From: Schaalia sp. 19OD2882
GTDB taxonomy: Bacteria; Actinomycetota; Actinomycetes; Actinomycetales; Actinomycetaceae
Assembly: GCF_018986735.1 (NCBI RefSeq)
Contig: NZ_CP065521.1
Span: 2,294,001-2,358,000 of the forward strand
DNA: 64,000 bases
Direction: 5' to 3'
Part shown: piece after piece, positions 42,905 through 49,777 of the stretch
How positions within the stretch are numbered: the first letter of the stretch is position 1
How the letters are laid out: the number at the start of each line of letters is the position of its first letter
Translations under genes and position numbers: made by a program
Notes under the pieces: model-generated
Databases searched by the model: none
What the model saw: only the letters and a program-made list of their open reading frames with translations
What the model was told of the DNA's origin: nothing

Positions 42905-43905
42905 GCGCGACGCTCCTCCGCGTGGCAGTTGTTGGCCTGGAGCTGGGCGATGATCGCTTCCTTGTGGATGGTCGGCACGGACAGGGCCATGCGTCCCACC
43001 TGCGCGGTGCCCATCGACTCGAAGGTGCCGCCGGTGACGTCAGCGCCCATGGAGGCCGCCAAGTGCAAGACATTGGCACCCGTGGGCACACCCGGCCTCG
43101 AAGTGAACATGACGTCCAGCACGGTCATGGCCTGCGGCACGGACGCGTCCGCAATGTTCGGCAAAGGCACGAGTTCGCGCGCCAATGGGCTGGACGGTTC
43201 GGTGATGACATCCTCGACGCGCCCGGACTGGAGGATCCGTCCCTGCCCGAGCAGCGTCACCGAGTCGCACAGGTCGCGCACGACCGACATCTCGTGGGTG
43301 ATGACCAAGACGGTGACGCCTTCGCTGTGGCGGATCCGGCGAATGAGGTCCAGGATCTGGCGGGTGGATTCGGAGTCGAGGGCCGAGGTCGGCTCGTCGC
43401 ACAGCAGCACCGCCGGAGAGTCCGCAAGGGCCCGCGCGATGCCGATCCTCTGGCGCTGTCCGCCGGAGAGCTGCGAGGGGTAGGAGTCGCCGCGCCCGGA
43501 CAGGCCCACCATGTCCAGAAGCTCTTGGGCGCGGGCTTCACGTTCGGCGCGCGCGACACCGGCGAGTTTGAGCGGGTATGCGATGTTGTGCAGGGCGGTG
43601 CGCCCGTCGAGCAGGTTCGCGGCTTGGAAGACCATGCCGATTCGGCGTCGGGCCTGGAGCAGTTCCTTGCCGCGCAGGGTGGAAAGGTCTGTGCCGTCGA
43701 CGGTGATGACACCTTCGGTGGGCCGTTCCAGCGCGGTGAGACAGCGGATGAGGGTCGACTTGCCGGCGCCGGACTGGCCGACGATTCCGTGGATGGTGCC
43801 GCGCTCGACGTCCAGGGAGACACTGTCGAGGGCGACGACCTGGTTTCCTCCCTTGACGGGGTAGACCTTGCGCACCCCTTTCAGGTGGATCATCTGCGCC
43901 TCCAT
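42901..43905 (-). CDS. metN: methionine ABC transporter ATP-binding protein
   Basis: 334-residue ATPase of the methionine importer. Walker A GQSGAGKST, Q-loop VFQAANLLDGRTALHN, signature LSGGQRQR, Walker B VLLCDEPTSALD and switch histidine ITHEMSV are all intact. The C-terminal ~90 residues form the NIL domain, which in MetN binds methionine and shuts the pump down (trans-inhibition). Start ATG 43905, or the ATG four codons later. Confidence 0.95.
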   Translation of the reverse strand: MEAQMIHLKGVRKVYPVKGGNQVVALDSVSLDVERGTIHGIVGQSGAGKSTLIRCLTALERPTEGVITVDGTDLSTLRGKELLQARRRIGMVFQAANLLDGRTALHNIAYPLKLAGVARAEREARAQELLDMVGLSGRGDSYPSQLSGGQRQRIGIARALADSPAVLLCDEPTSALDSESTRQILDLIRRIRHSEGVTVLVITHEMSVVRDLCDSVTLLGQGRILQSGRVEDVITEPSSPLARELVPLPNIADASVPQAMTVLDVMFTSRPGVPTGANVLHLAASMGADVTGGTFESMGTAQVGRMALSVPTIHKEAIIAQLQANNCHAEERRA

Positions 43906-43990
43906 CGGTGTGGTGCGGAATCGTCTGTCCGGCGCCCTGGGATGGGCTGTGACGGCGGATCGCCCTTCGGTGCCCGTGGCGCGCCTTCAC

Positions 43991-44018
43991 AGCCTAGGTG
44001 CGCCTGTGGCGTGGGCAA
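43991..44018 (-). promoter_or_regulatory. candidate promoter of metNIQ
   Basis: On the minus strand TTGCCC, a 16-base spacer, then TAGGCT, ending 86 bases before the metN start. It resembles the housekeeping sigma pattern loosely. No SAM riboswitch or other RNA element was recognisable in the 160-base leader region. Confidence 0.3.
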
Positions 44019-44066
44019 AACCTGGGTGGCGGGTGTGGACACCTGTGACATGGGAGGCCGTCGGCT

Positions 44067-44480
44067 TCACAGGGAGCCGATGGCCATTCCCACCCCGCAG
44101 GCCAGGACCGACACCAGCCACACTCCGATCAGAGCGGTTGCCGCTTTGGTCCAGGCGCCTCGCCGCAGCAGGGCCATGCAGTCGAGCACCGCACTGGAGA
44201 AGGTGGTGAATCCTCCGGCAAGGATCGTGGTCACCGTGCGGGCCAGGGCGCCGGGAATGCGGGTGGAGGTGACGCCGACGAGTGTCCCGATGAGCAGACA
44301 GCCGAGCACATTCACTGCGGCGATGCCCATCCACGGTGTGGGCGCGATGGCGGGGTTGGGCCGGTGTGCTTCGGCGCAGCGGCGCTGGAGCCAGCGGTTG
44401 ACGGCGGAGTCCATGGTCCATCGGGCGAGGGCGCCCAAGCCGCCGAGGATGCTGGCGCAGATCATGACCGCGGGTGTCAT
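44067..44480 (-). CDS. crcB: fluoride channel FluC/CrcB, second of a pair
   Basis: 137-residue four-helix membrane protein that exports fluoride. Family marks: GGLGALARWTMDSAVNRWL, VNVLGCLLIGTLVG, and GGFTTFSSAVLDCMALL with the phenylalanine/threonine pore track. It starts at ATG 44480, overlapping the stop of the other FluC gene (CGATGA). Two unequal adjacent fluC genes usually encode a heterodimeric channel in Gram-positives. Confidence 0.92.
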   Translation of the reverse strand: MTPAVMICASILGGLGALARWTMDSAVNRWLQRRCAEAHRPNPAIAPTPWMGIAAVNVLGCLLIGTLVGVTSTRIPGALARTVTTILAGGFTTFSSAVLDCMALLRRGAWTKAATALIGVWLVSVLACGVGMAIGSL

Positions 44481-45016
44481 CGACACTGCCTCCGCTCCTC
44501 TCCTGCGGGCCGAAGACGCCGACCCCCGCCCTCGGCAAGAATCCCACCGAACCACCATCCGCAAGCGACCGCCACCACCCCGAGGACCAGCAGCGCAAGC
44601 CCGCACAGCAGCGCCAACGCACCTGCCCCTGCTCCCGACCGGGAGGAGGCGAGCGCCGCGGAGGCCAGCGCCGAGTAGCTGGTGAAACCGCCGGCCATTC
44701 CCGTTCCCAGGAACGGTCGCAGGAACGCCGACTGCTGCGCCTGCATGCGTCTGCCGGATGCAGACGGCGCAGTCGCGGCGCTGCGTGAGGCGATCCAGCC
44801 TCCAAGCATTCCGAGGCCCAGCGCGCCCAGCACATTGACCAGCAGCAGGGAGGCGGGCACATGTGCTCCGGCGACGCTCACTTCGGTGCCCATCATGGCA
44901 CCCACGAGCAGTCGCAGGCCGGTCCCTGCCGCGCCGCCCAGGGCGACCGCTCCGGCGTCGAGCAGTCGCGAGCGGATCGCCGCCGCCCGCCCGGGCGCGC
45001 CCTCGTCCTCGTCCAC
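44477..45016 (-). CDS. crcB: fluoride channel FluC/CrcB, first of a pair
   Basis: 179-residue FluC homologue, longer than its partner because of a loop of about 20 residues (ASRSAATAPSASGRR) between helices 2 and 3 and a charged C-terminal tail. Motifs: ALGGAAGTGLRLLVGAMMG, LLVNVLGALGLGMLGG, GGFTSYSALASAAL. The GTG at 45016 lacks a clear ribosome site; a start a few codons downstream is possible. No fluoride riboswitch was recognised upstream. Confidence 0.87.
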   Translation of the reverse strand: MDEDEGAPGRAAAIRSRLLDAGAVALGGAAGTGLRLLVGAMMGTEVSVAGAHVPASLLLVNVLGALGLGMLGGWIASRSAATAPSASGRRMQAQQSAFLRPFLGTGMAGGFTSYSALASAALASSRSGAGAGALALLCGLALLVLGVVAVACGWWFGGILAEGGGRRLRPAGEERRQCR

Positions 45017-45163
45017 ACCGGAAGCATACGAGTGTGCGGAGCAGGTGATCCGCCGCTTGGTCTGCGAGCACGACCCGGCTTGGCCGCGTCGAAATGGAAA
45101 CGCCAGTCGGCAAGGCCGTGCGCGTCCATGAGGGAGCGGGCCGGGATGCGCGTCCCTCTCGTC

Positions 45164-46234
45164 TCATTCGCCGCCCTTTGCGAGCGCGCAATTCGATGAG
45201 GAGGCACTGAGGCCGCACGGGCCTGCGGAGTCGCGGACGATGATCTGCCCGGGTACGCGGATCGTCTGAGGAGGGAGGTCCGTGCCCGCGGTCTTGGCGT
45301 CGCGTCGTTTGAGCAGAAGATCGACGGCGGCCTGTCCCGCCCGCGCGAAATCCTGACGGTAGGTCGTCAGCCCCGGGTTCCAGATGTCGGAGAGAGGGTG
45401 ATCGTCGAAGCCGACGACGCTGATCTCGTCGGGAACACGCCGCCCCGCCTCTTGCAGGCCCCGGATGAATCCCATCGCGAGCTCGTCGTTGCCGGCGAAC
45501 ACTGCGGTGACATCGCGTGCGGCGGCCAGTTCGCGTCCGAGGGCCCTGGCGGCGCGCGCCTCCCATCCGCATTGCATCGCATGAGGCACGACGATCCCGT
45601 GGGCGCACAGGGACTCCTCCCACCCATCCGATCGGCTCGTGCCGTCGGTACGGGTGGGCACTTGGATGTGGTGAACGGTGGCATGCCCGAGCGCGAGGAG
45701 ATGATCTGTGAGGGCCTGACCGCCCTCCTTCTCGCACAGGGACACCTGGTCGCGCCCGTCGCCCTGGCGTCCGCCGATGACGACGACCGGCAGGGAGGAG
45801 GGCAGGGATTCGAGGGCTTTCTCGGCGATCGCGTCGTAACGCAGGACGATGACACCGCTCGGGTTGAGGTCGAGGACGGTTCTCATCGTTTCGGACAGGG
45901 AGGACGATCCCGAGTCGTCGAGCTTGGAGATCATCACCGAGTGTCGACGGATCCGCGCCTCGTCCTCGATGCCTTGGATGGTGATGGCCGAGCCGAGGAG
46001 TGCGGTGTTGGTCGAAAGGACCGCGATGAGGTTCATCGTCGATCCTTTGAGGCCCCGTGCGATCGAACTGGGACGGTATCCGAGCAGGTCGATGGCCCGG
46101 GCGATCCGCTGTGCGCTGTCCTCGCTGAGGTGGGCGGAGTTGTTGAGGTATCGCGACACCGTGGACACGGAGACACCGGCACATGCGGCGACATCCGAGA
46201 TCACGGGGGGCCGTCGCTCTCTCTTCGATGACAT
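45164..46234 (-). CDS. LacI-family repressor of the galactoside locus
   Basis: 356-residue regulator. N-terminal helix-turn-helix and hinge: VISDVAACAGVSVSTVSRYLNNSAHLSEDSAQRI then GYRPSSIARGLKGS. The periplasmic-binding-like sugar domain follows (residues 62-345) with GIIV-type cores such as VTAVFAGNDELAMGFIRGL and ISVVGFDDHPLSDIWNPGLTTY. The ATG at 46234 has AAGGA upstream. It is the last gene of the transporter operon (32 bases after the second permease) and is the best candidate to bind the two TGGTATCG-type operators at 49578 and 49665. Confidence 0.92.
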   Translation of the reverse strand: MSSKRERRPPVISDVAACAGVSVSTVSRYLNNSAHLSEDSAQRIARAIDLLGYRPSSIARGLKGSTMNLIAVLSTNTALLGSAITIQGIEDEARIRRHSVMISKLDDSGSSSLSETMRTVLDLNPSGVIVLRYDAIAEKALESLPSSLPVVVIGGRQGDGRDQVSLCEKEGGQALTDHLLALGHATVHHIQVPTRTDGTSRSDGWEESLCAHGIVVPHAMQCGWEARAARALGRELAAARDVTAVFAGNDELAMGFIRGLQEAGRRVPDEISVVGFDDHPLSDIWNPGLTTYRQDFARAGQAAVDLLLKRRDAKTAGTDLPPQTIRVPGQIIVRDSAGPCGLSASSSNCALAKGGE

Positions 46235-46266
46235 GGGCGATCCTTGGGGCGAGGACGGGGCCGACC

Positions 46267-47118
46267 TCATTTCACCGCTCCGCCGGTGATGCCGGAGATG
46301 ATCTTCTTCTGCCCGACGATGAAGAGCACGAGCAGCGGGAGTGTCATGAGGATGATGTAGGAGAAGATCAGGTGCCAGTTGTTGAGGTACAGGCTCTCGC
46401 TGGCAACATTGTACAAGTTGAGCGGCAGGGTGCTCACCTTCCCCGACAGGATGAAGAGCGCGTAGAAGACGTCGTTCCAGATGTACAGGACGATGAGGAT
46501 CGTCGCCGAGGCGAGCGTGGGCCGCAGCAGGGGCAGGATGATCGTGAAGAAGACCCTCGTGGGTCCGGCCCCGTCGAGTCGGGCGGATTCCTCCAAGGAG
46601 ATGGGGATGGTTCTGATGAACCCGGTGATGAAGAAGATGACGATCGACAGGTAGATGCCGACGTACACGCAGATCATGCCGATCGCCGTGCCGGCCAGTC
46701 CTGTCTGACGCAGGAGCATCATGATCGTGACGATCGAGGGCGGCAGGATGACTCCCGAGATGAAGACCGCGTAGACGACGGCCATGGCGCGGGAGGTGCG
46801 GCGCGCGAGGACCCAGGACGCCATCGACCCGAAGAGGAGGGCGAGGAACACCGAGGGGGCGGTGACGATGAGGGAGCCGATGAAGGCGGGGCCCATCCTC
46901 CCTTGGGTGATGACGGTGTGGAAGTTGTCGAACAGGTGCCATGTCGTGGGGAGGGACATGCCGGGGATGACGGCTTCGGCCTGGCTCTTGCCCGCGGTGA
47001 CGATCGCGACCCAGAGCGGCACACCGAGGAGCGCGATGATGACGACGAGGACGCCGAGGGCGTGGAGGGTGCCGCTGAGGCTGATGCGCGGACGCATGGA
47101 GAGGGTGCGAGCGTTCAC
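46267..47118 (-). CDS. sugar ABC transporter permease (MalG type)
   Basis: 283-residue membrane subunit of a carbohydrate-uptake-1 importer. Six helices. The conserved cytoplasmic loop is SLEESARLDGAGPTRVFFTIILPLLRPTLA (EAA motif), followed by LYIWNDVFYALFIL and the C-terminal QKKIISGITGGAVK typical of MalG-like permeases. The GTG at 47118 overlaps the TGA of the partner permease (CTGTGA). No ATPase gene is in the locus, so it should share a general MsmK/UgpC-type ATPase encoded elsewhere. Confidence 0.93.
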   Translation of the reverse strand: MNARTLSMRPRISLSGTLHALGVLVVIIALLGVPLWVAIVTAGKSQAEAVIPGMSLPTTWHLFDNFHTVITQGRMGPAFIGSLIVTAPSVFLALLFGSMASWVLARRTSRAMAVVYAVFISGVILPPSIVTIMMLLRQTGLAGTAIGMICVYVGIYLSIVIFFITGFIRTIPISLEESARLDGAGPTRVFFTIILPLLRPTLASATILIVLYIWNDVFYALFILSGKVSTLPLNLYNVASESLYLNNWHLIFSYIILMTLPLLVLFIVGQKKIISGITGGAVK

Positions 47119-48041
47119 AGGATCTTGTTCTCCCTTCGGCGCAGCGCCGTGATGAGCGGGATCGCCATGAGGGTGACGAGGACGAAGAGGACGAGGCTCA
47201 TGGTGGTGGACTGGGAGTACAGGCCCTTGCCGAAGGTCCGCCAGATGAAGAGGTTGAGGATCTCGGTCGATCCTCCGGGTCCGCCATCGGTCAATGACTG
47301 GACGATGTCGAAGGAGTTCATCGAACCGAGGAGCGCGGTGGCGATGTTGAAGGTGAGCGCGGGGGCCAGGAGCGGGAACTTGATCCGCCAGAAGACCGTC
47401 GTCCTGGAGGCGCCGTCGACCTGCGCCGCTTCGAGGATCTCGTCGTCGATGGTCTTCAGGCCTGCGAGGTAGGTGAGCATGGAGAAGCCCATCCATTTCC
47501 AGGCGTGGACGGCGGCGAGGATGACGATCGTCCAGGTCGTGGATCCGAGCCATTGGATCTGAACATCGTGCCCTACGGTCCAGCCGAGGATCTGGTTGAG
47601 CGCGCCATCGGTTTTGAGGATCGCCTGCCAGATGTATCCGGCGGCCAGGGCGGACATGATGACGGGGATGAAGAAGAGGGTGCGCCCGAACCGGTTGAGG
47701 GTCGTGTCCTTCTCGAAGAGGAGTGCGAGGGCGAGGCCGAAGACGTTCTGGAAAACGGCGACGAGGAGCGCGTAGACGAGGGTGATGCGGATGTCCGCGA
47801 GGAGGGTGCCCGACGAGAACAGGGAGCGCAGGTTGTCGAGGCCGTTGAACTCGATCGTCTTCTTGAAGGCCGACCAGTCGGTGAAGGCGTAGGCGAAGTT
47901 CATCACCGTCGGCAGGACGAAGAAGACGAGGAGCATGACTCCTGCGGGGATGAGGAATCGGAGCGGGTGGTCCGCTGTCCGGTTCTGGGCTGAGCGGGGT
48001 CGGCCCGCGTCGCGTCGAAGTTCTCGTGCGGCTGTGTTCAT
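47115..48041 (-). CDS. sugar ABC transporter permease (MalF type)
   Basis: 308-residue membrane subunit. After a charged 26-residue N-tail the first helix reads LRFLIPAGVMLLVFFVLPTVMN; the EAA loop is DDEILEAAQVDGASRTTVFWRIKFPLLAPAL, and a DGGPGGSTEILNLFIWRTFG segment follows, typical of MalF/UgpA-type permeases. It partners the downstream permease and the binding lipoprotein upstream (73 bases away). Confidence 0.93.
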   Translation of the reverse strand: MNTAARELRRDAGRPRSAQNRTADHPLRFLIPAGVMLLVFFVLPTVMNFAYAFTDWSAFKKTIEFNGLDNLRSLFSSGTLLADIRITLVYALLVAVFQNVFGLALALLFEKDTTLNRFGRTLFFIPVIMSALAAGYIWQAILKTDGALNQILGWTVGHDVQIQWLGSTTWTIVILAAVHAWKWMGFSMLTYLAGLKTIDDEILEAAQVDGASRTTVFWRIKFPLLAPALTFNIATALLGSMNSFDIVQSLTDGGPGGSTEILNLFIWRTFGKGLYSQSTTMSLVLFVLVTLMAIPLITALRRRENKIL

Positions 48042-48114
48042 GGTGTGCTTTCATGCGCGTCGTCGGCGCGGACACGGCGTTCCGCGCCGACGACCTCGGA
48101 CAGGAGGTGTCGGT

Positions 48115-49461
48115 TCAGAAGCCCTTGGCTCCCTGGGCCTTCGCGATTTCGGCGAACTGGTCCTGGGTGGCCTTCGCGGCCTCTTCAGGGGTGACGGTTC
48201 CGTTGACCATGTTCGCGAGGTTGAGGTAGAGGTCGGGGTTGGCGATCGCCTGGGACTGCATGGAGCCGACCGAGTCCTTGAGGGAGGCGGCGGAGTCGAG
48301 GAGCGCCTGGGGGACCGTGTCGGGGCTCTTGACGGTCTTCATGACCGACACGATGTTCTGGTCCTTGACGAAGGTTTCGTACCCGTCGGTCATCCAGAAG
48401 TTGAGGAACTGGCGGGCGGCGGCTTCACGACCCGCGTCGCCGGACTTGAAGGCGACGACGCCACCGGTCTGCTGGGGGATCGACGTCCCGATGTTGCCCT
48501 TCTTGGAGATCGGGAAGAAACCGATCGTCTCGTCGAGGGCGGCCTTGTCGTTCTTGGCGAGGGCCGCGATGGCGTTGAAGGTGCCGTTGGTCTGGATGAT
48601 CATGCCGGTCTTGCCCTCCCACAGGGCGACGGACTGGTCGGTGTCCTTCGCGGAGCCTGCGTCGGTGTTGTACAGACCCTTGTCGAACATGCCCTTGTAT
48701 TCCTTGATCGCTCCGAGGACATCGGGTCCGCTGAAGGAGTCCTCGTTCTTGTTGATGCGATCCCACAGGCCGTCCTTGGCGGCCTCGGCGAGTTGGATGT
48801 TGACGGCCCACTGGGTGCCCCACTGGGAGCCGGCCATCTCGAACAGCGGGGAGGCAACACCGGGGATGTTGGCGCCTTTGATCTTCTCGGCGGCGGCGAT
48901 GAACTCGTCCCAGTTCTTCGGGGTTTCGGTGATGCCCGCTGCGGCGAAGACCTTCTTGTTGTAGTAGACGCCCTCGACATCAGGAGAGGAGATGAGGGCG
49001 GCGTAGCGCTTCCCGTCGTAGGTGCCTCCGGCGTCGGCGATGCCATCGGCGTAGTCGGTGACCCAGGGGGCTCCTTCGAGGTCCTGGAGGAGGTCCTGCG
49101 CGACGAATCCGGCGAGGGTGGAGGGGACGGGCTGCCAGAAGAGCAGGTCGGGACGGTCGCCGGTGGCGATCTTCGTCTGAACGTTGGACTCGTAGTTGTC
49201 GGGGATGGTGATGACCTCGACCTTCGCCCCAGTCGCCTTCTCGAAGGCGTCAACGACCTTGAGGGGGATCTTGTTGGAGGTCTGGGCTGCCCACAGAGTG
49301 AGGGTCGCACCCTCGAGCCTGGTGGTGGTCGCGCCCCATCGCTCGACGCCCGCGTCGGAGGCGGGAGCCGACCCTGCAGTCGGGTTGGTGCACGCTCCGA
49401 GAAGCGTCGTGCCGGACAGCGCGAGGACGGCGAGTGCTGGGAGAAGTCGTTGGTGTGTCAT
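48115..49461 (-). CDS. sugar ABC transporter substrate-binding lipoprotein
   Basis: 448-residue extracellular solute-binding protein of family 1. Signal peptide with lipobox TLLGAC, then ATTTRLEGATLTLWAAQTSN. The two-lobed fold is indicated by LLFWQPVPSTLAGFVAQDLL, YYNKKVFAAAGITETPKNWDEF and KTGMIIQTNGTFNAI. It captures the sugar for the two permeases. ATG at 49461 follows AAGGAAGAAGG. Its promoter at 49568-49596 has a LacI-type operator in the spacer. The ligand is inferred to be an alpha-galactosyl oligosaccharide from the neighbouring glycosidases. Confidence 0.93.
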   Translation of the reverse strand: MTHQRLLPALAVLALSGTTLLGACTNPTAGSAPASDAGVERWGATTTRLEGATLTLWAAQTSNKIPLKVVDAFEKATGAKVEVITIPDNYESNVQTKIATGDRPDLLFWQPVPSTLAGFVAQDLLQDLEGAPWVTDYADGIADAGGTYDGKRYAALISSPDVEGVYYNKKVFAAAGITETPKNWDEFIAAAEKIKGANIPGVASPLFEMAGSQWGTQWAVNIQLAEAAKDGLWDRINKNEDSFSGPDVLGAIKEYKGMFDKGLYNTDAGSAKDTDQSVALWEGKTGMIIQTNGTFNAIAALAKNDKAALDETIGFFPISKKGNIGTSIPQQTGGVVAFKSGDAGREAAARQFLNFWMTDGYETFVKDQNIVSVMKTVKSPDTVPQALLDSAASLKDSVGSMQSQAIANPDLYLNLANMVNGTVTPEEAAKATQDQFAEIAKAQGAKGF

Positions 49462-49567
49462 GCGGGCCTTCTTCCTTGAAGGATGCGCGGTCGTGCTCGA
49501 CGGAGGTGACCGCTGAGTCAGGAACAGCGAGGACGGGGTGGGACACCCAAGCATCCCACAGCGTCGC

Positions 49568-49596
49568 ACCTTAACAGTGGTATCGATTTCATGCAA
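49568..49596 (-). promoter_or_regulatory. promoter of the sugar transporter operon
   Basis: On the minus strand TTGCAT, exactly 17 bases, then TAAGGT, ending 107 bases before the lipoprotein start. This is the best match to a housekeeping promoter in the locus. A LacI-type operator (49578-49591) lies inside the spacer, so repressor binding would directly block polymerase. Confidence 0.65.
49578..49591. promoter_or_regulatory. LacI-type operator 1
   Basis: TGGTATCGATTTCA: the first ten bases match an ideal TGGTATCGATACCA palindrome and twelve of fourteen match overall. It occupies the spacer of the transporter promoter. Confidence 0.6.
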
Positions 49597-49635
49597 GGGT
49601 TCTCGCACGACCGTCTGAGTTTTCAATGCACTTCA

Positions 49636-49650
49636 GCACCACTGTGGTGC
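49636..49650. promoter_or_regulatory. palindrome between the two operators
   Basis: GCACCACTGTGGTGC, perfect 7-bp arms around a single T. It lies midway between the two LacI-type sites. It may be a second regulator's site; no regulator can be named. Confidence 0.35.
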
Positions 49651-49664
49651 ATCCACAGTACCGC

Positions 49665-49678
49665 TGGTATCGTTACCA
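49665..49678. promoter_or_regulatory. LacI-type operator 2
   Basis: TGGTATCGTTACCA: 13 of 14 positions fit the palindrome TGGTATCGATACCA. It lies 87 bases from operator 1 and about 100 bases upstream of the GH16 start, placing the GH16-GH36 genes under the same repressor. The rest of the 49462-49777 gap shows no gene. Confidence 0.65.
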
Positions 49679-49777
49679 AGGCGTGTTGAGCGTCGGCGTG
49701 GAACGCGCCAGTCCCGCGCCGGACGTGCTCGCGCTTCAGACGATGACGTCCGACCGATCACAGAGACGGGATCGAAC

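Noticed and set aside
43906..44066. SAM riboswitch upstream of metN
   Set aside because: No recognisable conserved core or terminator fold in the leader.
44067..46184. 705-codon minus-strand frame spanning FluC and LacI
   Set aside because: Only its last 137 codons are FluC; the rest is Arg/Pro-rich shadow of the LacI and first FluC genes.
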